From the NCBI GenBank assembly GCA_020740775.1, contig JAHEWK010000013.1, forward strand, positions 1,922,001 through 1,986,000: a stretch of DNA of 64,000 nucleotides. The letters are read 5' to 3'. This document shows, one piece after another, positions 23,040 to 31,780 of the stretch. How positions within the stretch are numbered: position 1 is the first letter of the stretch; the number at the start of each line of letters is the position of its first letter. A program made the translations under genes and the position numbers. A model generated the notes under the pieces. That model had not been told where the DNA came from. It worked only from the letters and a program-made list of their open reading frames with translations, and did not search any database. This DNA comes from Ilyonectria destructans (taxonomy: Eukaryota > Ascomycota > Sordariomycetes > Hypocreales > Nectriaceae).

Positions 23040-23831
23040 ATGTCTCATTGTCACGACGAGCACGAGGGCCACGGCCACGGGCATGACCACCATGAGCATG
23101 ACCACTCTGACGACATCACGCCCGCGGTGCAGTTCTCACTGTACAGCCAGATCAACTTCGACCGTGTCATCACCCTCAACGAGGCGCAGCGGGACGTGGG
23201 CCAGGCGGTAGTGAAGAAGACTTGGCAGGAGAGACTGAGCGTCGAGCCCGAGTTGGCGAGCGACGTGGATGAGCAGCTCCTCATGACGGTGCCGTAGGTG
23301 TTTTCCGGGCGTTATTTCTGATTCTCTAGAGCCTCATTTTCTACATGGATGCTCTTCCGTGCGAGGAGATGGACCCCGCAACCACTGACATGGACGTTTT
23401 TACTCAGATTCACGGCGCAAATCAAGCTCCACTCCATCCTCATCCGCACATCTCCCTCGCCCAGCGCGCCCAAGACGCTGCACGTCTTCATCAACCGCGA
23501 CGACCTCGACTTCGCGGCGGCCGAGGAGTCGGACCCCGTGCAGACGCTGGAGCTCTCACAGACAAGCGAGCTGCAGGAGATCCCCGTGCGGCGCGCGCTG
23601 TTCGGCAAGGTGCAGCAGCTGGTGCTCTTCTTCCCGGACAACTTCGGTGACGGCGACGAGGACGTCACGCGCATCTCGTACCTCGGCTTCAAGGGCGAGT
23701 GGACCCAGCTCGGCCGCGCGCCGACGAACATCCTGTACGAGGCTGCGGCACAGCCTGGCGATCACAAGCTCAAGGGGACGGGCATTAACCAGCTGGGAAG
23801 TGGAATTGGCGGGCGAGGGCCGGGCATCTAA
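23040..23831 (+). CDS. PITH-domain protein (PITHD1/TXNL1 C-terminal type)
   Basis: Two exons (23040-23293, 23408-23831) encode 225 residues. The N-terminus is His/Asp/Glu-rich (HCHDEHEGHGHGHDHHEHDH), possibly metal-binding. A complete PITH domain follows. It includes the block FTAQIKLHSILI just after the intron, VFINRDDLDF, and the C-terminal YLGFKGEWTQLGRAPTNILY followed by YEAAAQPGDHK. The PITH domain is found alone or behind a thioredoxin domain (TXNL1), where it docks on the 26S proteasome. This copy has no thioredoxin domain. The donor is GTAGGT and the acceptor CTCAG; the join restores VPFTAQ. GC content in exon 2 is high. Function in fungi is not established. Confidence 0.9.
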
Positions 23832-23939
23832 AGAGTCTAAAGGACCTCAAAATAAAGTCAAACGGTCGATATACCACCAAAGGCTCAGTCTCAGGTAAAT
23901 TAACCATACATGAACACGTATCTCGATTCTCGTCAATTA
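23832..23939. other. 3' flank of the PITH gene
   Basis: Short untranslated region before the first remnant of the tandem array. Confidence 0.4.
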
Positions 23940-24575
23940 ACCACCGTCTATTGCATCGAGCTGGTACCGGTGACACTTTGGGTGTACAAGTACACTCCCT
24001 GACGGCCGAGAGTGTCTTTTCCCGTCAGCCCACATCAAGACAGGGAATAATAACCGACTACCCTCTTCGCCGTGGAGTGCGTCTGTGAAACTAGAACTCC
24101 CTTTATCTCCATCTCATCCCCCACGAGGTTCATATAGGACCATCCATCGCTTCGTTGTTTCAGAGAGGGTCACAAGCGGTGTTTGCGGGAGAGGCGACGG
24201 GCCTCGACCTTTTGTGTCCCCATCCCTCTTCAAGGTCGGCGTGTGCAGCATTAGTTCCTAACTAATGCACCTCGCAGGGGTCTGTAGAACCCGACGTCGA
24301 CTTGTGGTGGTTGTGCACTTGCGTCTGGATATGGACGTGCCGAGTTTCGTACTGTGATCAGCGGGGCGAGGTCCTGGTCCTGTATGAGTTGTGTCTAGAG
24401 TACCGGAGAAGTTAGAACACCAACTTCCTTGACTTCTGGCACCTCTCTCGGTTATCAAGTCAGAGGATTCCCATGCAAAAAGCAACCATCCAGCCTTGCG
24501 GCGGCGCCACGGCAATCGAGGCCCTGACTATTGAAGCCACACAAGACAGCCGGCACCCAGCTGGGAAACCGGACG
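23940..24575 (-). pseudogene. Decayed copy of the small secreted-protein gene (unit 1)
   Basis: Homologous to the intact minus-strand gene at 26430-26848. The exon 1 region (about 24455-24575) still reads VLCGFNSQGLDC where the intact gene reads VLCGFSSCLAWP, but the ATG is gone (the aligned CAT is ATT on the plus strand) and two stops follow at 24452-24457. The exon 2 region (about 23945-23990) still carries CTPKVSPVPAR, against CTVNVPPVPDG in the intact gene. It sits in the same place relative to its divergent membrane-protein neighbour as the intact gene does in unit 2. Decay is seen directly; that it was once functional is inferred. Confidence 0.65.
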
Positions 24576-24870
24576 CGGGATTGCTATAAGGCAACGAATA
24601 GAATCGGAGAGAATTCATAATGGTTGCCCGGCTATTTCTTTGTCGGGTCTGTTTATCCTGGTAGAGGATAGAGTCGGCAGGAGTGTTCTAGAGCTACTAA
24701 TAAGGTTGAATCCCCCACGAGTCAAACGCATTGCTTATTATGCCTCTCCTGCTGTATCACTCCCCCGTACTCCCCCTTCTCCTCTTTACATAGTCATCTC
24801 ACCGTCCGCCCTGAACCTTGAAGTCAAGACAAGATCCCAGCTCCATATCCAGCACAAACCGAGAAACATT
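24576..24870 (+). promoter_or_regulatory. Divergent promoter of unit 1 (duplicated)
   Basis: Shares blocks with the matching interval of unit 2, including GCAACGAATAGAATC (unit 2 GCGACGAATAGAATC) and a TCTAGAGCTACTAATAAGG block (unit 2 TCTGGAGCTGGAAATAAGG). It therefore belongs to the duplicated segment. Confidence 0.5.
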
Positions 24871-25937
24871 ATGCGGTTTTGGCAGGTCCTGCCGGCCCTC
24901 GTCGGGTTCGCAACAGCCACGTGCTATTATGTGAACAAATCCCACACAAGCAATTCATTCATCCCATGCGGTGTGGACGGCTTTTCATCATGCTGCTGGG
25001 AGGGTGAAACATGCCTGGAGAATGGATTATGCCAGGAAGCCGGTGGGAAGTTGTACTGTGGGCCCTGTGATAATCCAGACTGGGACGGATGCTATCAGGC
25101 GTGCGTGAAGCGTAAGTTCAAGACTCTTGCTGGGCAGTTGTAGACCGAATGGGTCTACAGATATTCCCTCCAATACACTACAAGACAGAAGGAAGCATGT
25201 TGACCACTATCACAGCCAATTGGCCTTATGAGTATGTCGAGCAATGCACCACAGAGGAATACTGTTGCTTGGCAGACGAAGACGACATCGATTGCTGTGG
25301 GGATTACTCTGCCGAATATTTCTCCGCGACGCTATCGTCTTCCTCCGAGCCTACCGTCTCTGTGACCGAGTTATCTTCCTCCAAGTCTACCATCTACGTG
25401 ACCGCATCCTCTTCCTCGAAACCCACCGTATACGTGACCGCATCGCCAGACCCGTCCAAGCCCTTGCCCGTGGGCACCATTGCCGGTAGCGCTGTGGGCG
25501 GAGTGGTCGTGCTGGGAGCCATCGGTGCGATTATCTGGGTTTTGCTCCGTCGAAGAGAGCCCAAGCCCGATCAAGGAAACCAGGGCGCCGTTATGCAGAT
25601 GCAACAACCACAAGTTGAGAGTCCTACGGGGCCGCCAAATACCGATATGGCCGGCGTGACGGGTATTGGAATGGGAAATGGGACAGGCTTAGGAGCGGCC
25701 GTAGTCGGTGTGAATACTAGCGAGGAGCGGGAGTCATATATGACCGAGATACACGATGGGCTTAAGATGCATTCCCCGGGGGTCGAGAAGAGTGCTGCTG
25801 CAAAGACGTCGCCACCAGTTGAAATTGATGACGGCGTGAGGATGCAGCCGCCAGTGGAGATGGAGGCTCGAGTAACGACGGCGCCGATGCAACCGTACTC
25901 CCAGCCTGCGGTTCGGAAGGATGTTTTTGAGATGTGA
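24871..25937 (+). CDS. Cysteine-rich single-pass membrane protein, tandem copy 1
   Basis: Two exons (24871-25111, 25189-25937) give 329 residues; the acceptor was chosen by frame. Signal peptide at 1-17 (MRFWQVLPALVGFATA). The ectodomain has a Cys pattern: PCG, CCWEGETCLENGLCQE, YCGPCDNPDWDGCYQAC, then EQCTTEEYCC and DCC. A Ser/Thr/Val-rich stalk with three repeats of a PTVYVTASS-like unit follows, then one helix (VGTIAGSAVGGVVVLGAIGA, about 175-200) and a basic stop-transfer RRRE. The 130-residue cytosolic tail ends in VEIDDGVRMQPPVEMEARV and KDVFEM. This CCxxGxxCLxNGLC layout occurs in many ascomycete surface proteins of unknown function. Its stalk is a likely O-mannosylation target. No function is known; a sensor or receptor role is only a suggestion. 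Confidence 0.8.
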
Positions 25938-25969
25938 GCATGATGTTGGCAAACGTGTTACTGTTTTTA

Positions 25970-26180
25970 TATTACAGTATGATTCTTCTTATCTAATGCG
26001 TAATATCAAATCGGACCTTCTTTTAGCATGTCTCGATTGACCACATATAGACATGTACGTCAATCTATTTAAATAATTTCGCTGTCCTCTTAAGTAATAT
26101 CGAGCTGGTACTGGTAATATGTTGGACATGCAGCCTCTCTTACTTTCTGGCACTGCCATTGCCCCCCGCGCAATAGATCG
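25970..26180 (-). pseudogene. Orphan fragment of the secreted-protein gene 3' exon (third unit)
   Basis: This segment aligns with 26290-26510, the last exon and 3' flank of the intact small secreted gene. Reading the minus strand it contains GCMSNILPVPARYYL, against GCTVNVPPVPDGHYL in the intact copy, followed downstream by matching CGGACCTTCTTTTAG and CGGAGCTTCCTTTAG blocks. The reading frame is interrupted by a stop and no 5' part is found. It looks like what remains of a deleted third unit. Confidence 0.55.
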
Positions 26181-26429
26181 ACTCTCCTTCGTTAGCGTGC
26201 ATCTTGGGAATAGAGCTCTTGTATACCATAGGATACGAATATGCCAAACGTTTATATTTTAATTGACCATACGAAGTCCCGATTTACAGATATATCTCTC
26301 TGAGCACTAACTTCTTGGCCTATCGGTACTTCCCTCAGACGCGCAACGTCAAGTCGGAGCTTCCTTTAGATTAATTGGAGAATACCAATACCCACAAATG
26401 GACAGGTATTTTCAATTTCCATTAATAAT
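26181..26429. other. Spacer within the tandem array
   Basis: AT-rich. Its right half (from about 26290) is homologous to 25970-26040, so it is duplicated 3' flank of the secreted gene. Confidence 0.4.
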
Positions 26430-26848
26430 TCAGGTATCCTTCAAGTAATGTCCATCTGGCACTGGTGGCACATTGACTGTACAGCCTCCCTCCCCTGCAG
26501 TGGCTTTTCCACTGGCGCTTAACAATACCAGGCGCTTAACGATACGATGTGCCGAAATATTGAACGACTCCATCTTCATCAGACAATACTTATTTGACAT
26601 AACACTTTCGCGTGCCCTGTGATTTGATTGGTATTTATACTATAATCGACAACAAACGTTCCGGTCCTACACAAGGCATGTCCCCCATTGAGAGCAACGT
26701 CCTGGTACGTCAGTCCCTCAAAGACCATCAAGTTGGAAATTCGATCAGGCTCCGTATGCAAGTAGCAATCCGGTCCATAGTGCGGCCACGCCAAGCAACT
26801 ACTGAAGCCACACAAGACAGCCGCACTCCATCTGAGAAGACGGGACAT
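26430..26848 (-). CDS. Small putative secreted protein (unit 2)
   Basis: Tentative two-exon model: 26848-26641 and 26494-26430, 90 residues. The N-terminus MSRLLRWSAAVLCGFSSCLA is a good signal peptide, and the mature part begins WPHYGPDC. The second exon would encode EGGCTVNVPPVPDGHYLKDT. It is included because the same segment is recognisable in two decayed copies nearby. Without splicing, exon 1 runs on to a stop at 26579 (89 residues). An in-frame ATG at 26890 would add 14 residues. The donor (GTATAA) and the 146-nt intron are weak points. I recognise no family. The size, signal peptide and rapid divergence resemble effector-like or ligand-like fungal proteins, but that is inference. The divergent membrane-protein gene starts 249 bp away. 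Confidence 0.5.
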
Positions 26849-27096
26849 GAAATCTCCACTAGGCGACGAATAGGCGACGAATAGAATCATCAAGAATTTA
26901 TAACTAGGCGCCTTTTTCTAAGACACATCCGAAATAGGGCTCTGGAGCTGGAAATAAGGCCGGTATGGACCCATGAGAAAAAGGCATCACTTGTTGTTTC
27001 GTCTCTCTGTTCTCTCCGCTACTCTTCCTTCTCATTCTTCACTACCCTCATAATACAAACAACAGAAAACGGGTATAATACAAACAGATAACTACC

Positions 27097-27953
27097 ATGC
27101 GCTCTTGGTTGATACTCTCTGCCCTCATTGGCCTCGCCACGGCCATATGTTATTTCCCAAGCGGAGGCGAGACGGGCGACGAGTACAAGCCGTGTGGGGC
27201 AGACAACACGAACTGGTCAACATGCTGCCTGGAAGGTGACATGTGCCTGGAGAATGGCTTATGCCAGGAAGTCGATGGGGATAGGTACCGCGGGCCCTGT
27301 GATAATCCAGAAGGGAACGGATGTTATCAGGTGTGTAAGGGTAAGTGCCAGATTCCTACAGGGGCAGTTGGAGACAGAACGAGTCTAGACGTTTACATTA
27401 GAAGCCCAAGGCAAACATACTGACAACCATCAAAGCAGTTTTTGGTCTTGAGTACGTCGATCGATGCACTTCGAACCATTACTGCTGCTTGGGCAACGCC
27501 ACGAGCTGCTGCAACAACAATGCGACCGAACAGTTCACTGTTTACAACGAGCCAACTAGCCACATAACAACCACCTCTTCCTCTACCTCTTCATCTCCCT
27601 CGAAACCCGTTGATTCAGCTGAGACTACATCCACCTCGCCAAACCCGCCCAAATCTGTCCCCGTGGGTGCCATTGCGGGTGGGGCCGTCGGGGGCATAGT
27701 CGTGCTAGCAGCCGTTGGCGGACTGATTTGGCTTTTGCTTCGGGGAAGAAAGCTCAAGCCCAATGCAAGAGACTATGACTGGGTCAAGATGAAACCAGTC
27801 GTCGAGATGGATTCTGCTCAGGGGGTGGTCGAGATTGACCGCAGTGTGAGGATGCACCCGCTGGTGGAGATGGAGGATCAAATAACTCCAACTACTGTGC
27901 AACCCTACTCGCAGTCCACGATGTGGAAGACTGTTTTCGAGATGGAAGCATGA
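27097..27953 (+). CDS. Cysteine-rich single-pass membrane protein, tandem copy 2
   Basis: Paralogue of the copy at 24871. Exon 1 is 27097-27340, exon 2 from about 27436 to 27953, about 253 residues. The acceptor is uncertain: frame-compatible AGs occur at 27435 and 27438. An alternative pair (donor 27331, acceptor before 27411) would keep ANILTTIKAVFGLEYVDRC, which resembles copy 1. Signal peptide MRSWLILSALIGLATA; ectodomain with CCLEGDMCLENGLCQE, GPCDNPEGNGCYQVC, then DRCTSNHYCC and SCC. A shorter Ser/Thr stalk lacks the repeats of copy 1. The helix is VGAIAGGAVGGIVVLAAVGG (about 157-180) and the tail ends VEIDRSVRMHPLVEMEDQI and KTVFEMEA. One cysteine of copy 1 (YCGPC) is Arg here (YRGPC). 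Unknown function. Confidence 0.75.
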
Positions 27954-28489
27954 AGTTTGCTCGGTATATGGTTTTTTCTTATAGAACTGCTCTTCGGGGT
28001 GAACTCAATGTCAAGGCAGAAGTTACCTTAGACTCTACGAAGGCTGGCGCAGGAAGTTTGACCACTTCAAGAGTACTTCAACCCCATGACGCTCTCAAAC
28101 TTGATTGCGTAAGAACTTATCTCCAAACCCGTCAATTCTTCCATTCAACAGCCCCTATTTAATTACCAGTTATTCAAGTTCGTTATTTTCAGCATTGAAT
28201 TTCCCAACAAGAAAATAAGATAATGCCCGAATTAAATCGAGTGGCCATGATGGCATGCTCGAGCAGTCGTCGCTCAGGAATAACTGGGTCACCGAATGAG
28301 GCGGCTCCAATTGGCCAAACCCAACACCTGTGGGTCTCGAACTTCACGAATTTCACCACCACGATACTCGCATCACCATCATCACCGCACCACCAAATCG
28401 ACAGCCATCCGCCTGTCTCCCCGCCACCCGAACGGCCCGCAACCGACCCAATTCCCTCCGCCCGCCGTGCCGTGACGACCTCCTTCGCC
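27954..28489. other. Intergenic: promoter of the uL3m gene
   Basis: No gene recognised. An in-frame upstream ATG (28223) would add 89 residues to the next protein, but the added part is low-complexity and hides the mitochondrial presequence. Confidence 0.5.
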
Positions 28490-29494
28490 ATGCCGGTCCG
28501 TCTGCCCATCCGGCTGGCCCTCCCGCGGCCCTGCGCCCGCCCGGAGCTCGCCCGCCCGCTGCTGCTCCCGCGCATCGCCACCCGCGGTGTCAAGTACGGC
28601 TGGACCACCGCCCCGCCCCGGTCCAAGCACGCCCGCTTCAACCAGCCCTCCGCCGGCCTGCCCGTCCTCACCACCGGCCCCGCCGCCGCCCTCAAGCGCC
28701 GCGAGAGGACCACGCCTCTGCGCACCGGCGTCCTCGCCACCAAGAAGGGCATGACCAGCGTCTTTGTCGGCAAGACCCGCGTCCCCTGCACCGTCCTGCA
28801 GCTCGACCAGGTCCAGGTCATCGCCAACAAGACCCGTGAGCAGAACGGCTACTGGGCCGTCCAGATTGGCGCCGGTGCCCGCCAGGGCCGCAACGTCTCC
28901 AGCCCCATGCTGGGTTACTACGAGGCCAAGGGTATCGCCCCCAAGGCCGACCTCGCCGAGTTCAAGGTCCTAAACGAGGAGGGCCTGCTTCCCGTCGGGG
29001 TCCAGATCCTGCCCGATTGGTTCCAGAAGGGCCAGTACGTCGACGTCCGGGGCAAGTCACGCGGAATGGGCTTTGCCGGTGGTATGAAGCGTCACGGCTT
29101 CTCCGGTCAGGAAGCCTCCCACGGAAACTCCAAGAACCACCGTACGATCGGTACGACGGGTCCCTCCCAGGGCAGCGGTAGTCGAGTCATGCCCGGCAAG
29201 AAGATGCCTGGCCGCATGGGCAACGAGTGGGTGACGGTGCAGAACCTCAAGGTCATCATGGTGGACAACGAGCTAGGCACCGTGCTGGTCAGCGGGCCTA
29301 TCGCCGGTCCCAAGGGCCGTGTCGTCCGCATCCAGGACGCCAAGAAGCGCAAGGCCCCCGCCCAGCCGCACCGAGAGAAGGCCCTCAAGGAGTTGAACGA
29401 GAGGCACCCTGATGCCGCCGAGAACTTGCAGGCGGCGCGAGAAAAGCATCTAGAAATGAAGGAGAAGAGACAGACGGCACCTCTAGACCTATAG
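28490..29494 (+). CDS. mrpl9: Mitochondrial large-subunit ribosomal protein uL3m
   Basis: Intronless, 334 residues. The start ATG is chosen because it opens an Arg/Leu/Pro-rich presequence (MPVRLPIRLALPRPCARP) typical of matrix import; an upstream in-frame ATG exists. The mature part is a full uL3: TGVLATKKGMTSVF near the N-terminus, the GKSRGMGFAGGMKRHGFSGQ loop with SHGNSKNHRTIGTTGP, then MPGKKMPGRMGNEWVTVQNL. The extended loop reaches toward the peptidyl-transferase centre in the mature ribosome. A charged C-terminal extension rich in Glu/Lys/Arg follows. It converges on coa1 with a 209-bp gap. Confidence 0.95.
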   Translation: MPVRLPIRLALPRPCARPELARPLLLPRIATRGVKYGWTTAPPRSKHARFNQPSAGLPVLTTGPAAALKRRERTTPLRTGVLATKKGMTSVFVGKTRVPCTVLQLDQVQVIANKTREQNGYWAVQIGAGARQGRNVSSPMLGYYEAKGIAPKADLAEFKVLNEEGLLPVGVQILPDWFQKGQYVDVRGKSRGMGFAGGMKRHGFSGQEASHGNSKNHRTIGTTGPSQGSGSRVMPGKKMPGRMGNEWVTVQNLKVIMVDNELGTVLVSGPIAGPKGRVVRIQDAKKRKAPAQPHREKALKELNERHPDAAENLQAAREKHLEMKEKRQTAPLDL

Positions 29495-29703
29495 TCTAGG
29501 TCAACGGATAAATGATGTAAGATGGGTCGATGCGATGGAACAGAAAGACCAATGACGATGGACTTTGTACTTTGTACGGCAAGGGGGAGATCATAGCGGG
29601 CTTTGTATTATACACACACACACCATCAACTACTGTACAGATGCGACAAAACCGGAGTTCCCAGGGTTCGTCATGTTTTATCCCCGACAGTCATGAACAA
29701 GCT

Positions 29704-30474
29704 TCAGTTCGCCTTGTAGTCAACCTGCTTCCTGAAGCCTCTTGTGATCGCATCCTGCTCCATCTGCGTCATTGGAGGGGCAACATCGTCGTCGTCGTCG
29801 CCGCCCAGCAGCCCGCGGAACGGATCGCCCAGGTCGAGCAGGTCCAGGTGGGTGCCGTCCTCCATGGTGAGGCTCCACTCGGTGGTCCTGAAGAAGGCCT
29901 TGGGGCTGGGTCGGTTGCTGGCGAAGCGCATGGAACCGACGCCCTTGGAGCCGCGGACGGAGAACCAGATGTCGATGCGGCCGTGCAGCTGGTTCATCTC
30001 GCCGTGGATCCAAGGGATCTGGTGCTTGAAGTAAACCTCGTCACCGAGCAGTTCGCGGGCTTCGGGGGAGGTACGCAGGGCGTAGAGCGTCGACGAGACG
30101 ACGGGCGAGGACATCTTCTGGTAGTTGAAGATGGCGACGGAGCAGGTGGTGACGATGACGAGGAAGATGGGTAGGGTGCGGCGCCACTGGAAGCGGACAT
30201 CGTCGATGTCTGCATAAAAATGTTAGATAAACGTCCACCAAGGCCAATTGGCATTGCGAAGGAAGCTCGAAGCAACAGGGGTGTTCCCTTTGCCCGGGCA
30301 TCAAGACGTACCTGGAAGCTCGCGATCAGCCCGCCTTGCCATCATGGGCCCATCACCAGGCCTGGGCGCGCGGGTGAGCCATCGGCGCTGGACGGGGCGG
30401 ATGTTGGCGGAGCGGGCCTCGAAGGCGGCGACGAGCCTCCGCTGCACGAGGCGCGGCAGCATTATTCGCTGCAT
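29704..30474 (-). CDS. coa1: Cytochrome c oxidase assembly factor Coa1
   Basis: Two exons (30474-30312, 30209-29704) give 222 residues. Exon 1 encodes an Arg-rich mitochondrial presequence (MQRIMLPRLVQRRLVAAFEA). Exon 2 opens DIDDVRFQWRRTLPIFLVIV, with one membrane helix (LPIFLVIVTTCSVAIFNY), followed by a soluble domain with EVYFKHQIPWIHGEMNQLHG and IDIWFSVRGSKGVGSMRFAS. This layout is that of Coa1, an inner-membrane factor that acts with Shy1 and Mss51 in Cox1 maturation. The fold is related to Tim21. The donor is GTACGT, the acceptor is TGCAG and the phase matches. An acidic run (GGDDDDDV) lies near the C-terminus. The 29494-29704 gap holds both convergent 3' ends. Confidence 0.88.
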
Positions 30475-30833
30475 CTTTGGTTCTGGCGTGTGGTGATCTG
30501 CCGTCGTTCCGTCGCCCGTCAGGTGAGATGGGTCGGGATTATTGGAGTTGAAGAGGCCCGGCCGGGGAAATTTTGCAGCCGGCGCCGAGGGGTCCTGTCC
30601 CGCCGTTCCCCCACTTCGAGAAGCCTGGAGCTGATGCGCGTGGCCTAGCCGTCAGTTGGCGTCATAGGACGACCCGACGTCGGTAGTAGAGACGCTAATA
30701 AGCCAAAGATCCATGTGACGGCGTGCAACGTCTTCCTGTTTCAATCCCAACAACCTCGATGCTCCATTTCTCTTCCTTTTATTCTTATGGATTCATCGCC
30801 TGCATGCATCTTCTCGGATTGTGAGCGCACATC
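30475..30833. promoter_or_regulatory. Divergent promoter of coa1 and a membrane-protein gene
   Basis: 359 bp between the two start codons. No specific site recognised. Confidence 0.4.
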
Positions 30834-31597
30834 ATGGACAACGTCAGAAGCACCACCGCCCGCTTGAGGCGCACATTTCAATATCCCATCGATGAAGATT
30901 CGACAGATTCGCAGCCTGAAGCTCTAGACGAGCAGGGTAAGCTGACTTCCCCCACGACCGCTCCCCTTCAAAGACACACGGACTAACACCCAGCTTGCTA
31001 GAACAAGAAGACCTGATCGAAAGCCTCGCCGCCGAAAACGCCGCCCGCGACGCTCAGTTCCGCCGCCTACTCGTCGCCGTCCCCATCGCCGCCACTATCC
31101 CCTACATCCCGTCCCTCCTACGACCGTCGACCACCCTCCTCTCACTGCTCAGCCTCACCTCTCTACTCTCCACCGCCTACCTGCTTCACCATCTCCCGCC
31201 AGCCTCCTCGGGCATCACATTCCTCGACGCCTGGGCGCGGCCCAAGACACCCCGTCCCACGCGCGCACCCTCAGTCCACGACGACGACGATGACGATGGC
31301 GATGAGGTGGCCTATGCGCCGCGTGGCAGGCCGCGCAGGAGGCGCACTTCGTTCAGCTTCGTCGCGAGAAGCTCCCCGCTCCAGATTTACCTGCCATACC
31401 TGAATCTAGGGCTCGGCGTCATGCTCGTTTTGATGAGCTGGGCCGTTGGTCGCGCGGGGGACACGGCTGTGTGGACGGGCATGGGATACCTGCCGCTGGT
31501 TGTGTACTTGGTTGTCCTGGTCTCCAAGGTGGTCATGAGCAGCGTGGATCCTGAGAAGGAGTTGACGGCACTCAAGTACGAGTTCAAGGGCGCCTAA
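30834..31597 (+). CDS. Hypothetical four-helix integral membrane protein
   Basis: Two exons (30834-30936, 31002-31597), 232 residues. Donor GTAAGC, branch CTAAC, acceptor CTAG. N-terminal 55 residues are soluble and acidic with an EQEDLIESLAAENAARDAQF helix. Two hydrophobic segments follow (LLVAVPIAATIPYIPSLL and LLSLLSLTSLLSTAYLL), then a cytosolic loop with an acidic run HDDDDDDGDE and a basic run RGRPRRRR, then two more segments (LPYLNLGLGVMLVLMSWAVG and LPLVVYLVVLVSKVVM). It ends ELTALKYEFKG. I do not recognise a named family; proteins of this shape are annotated as integral membrane proteins in ascomycetes. Location unknown. Its stop lies only 183 bp from the convergent nuc-2 stop. Confidence 0.8.
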
Positions 31598-31780
31598 CCG
31601 TGAGCAAGACGCCATGTGGGTGGATGGGCTGGTAGATAATGATGGCGAGAAGTACAGTACAGTACGCTTCAAGACGATACGAGTATAATTATGACAATAT
31701 CAAATTTATGATTCTTTACTCATCTATATCCAACTAGTCCTCCTATGTCATGAACCAGGCATCACTCATTACAGCCCCAT

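Noticed and set aside
28223..28489. N-terminal 89-residue extension of uL3m
   Set aside because: Would bury the Arg/Leu-rich mitochondrial presequence and is low-complexity.
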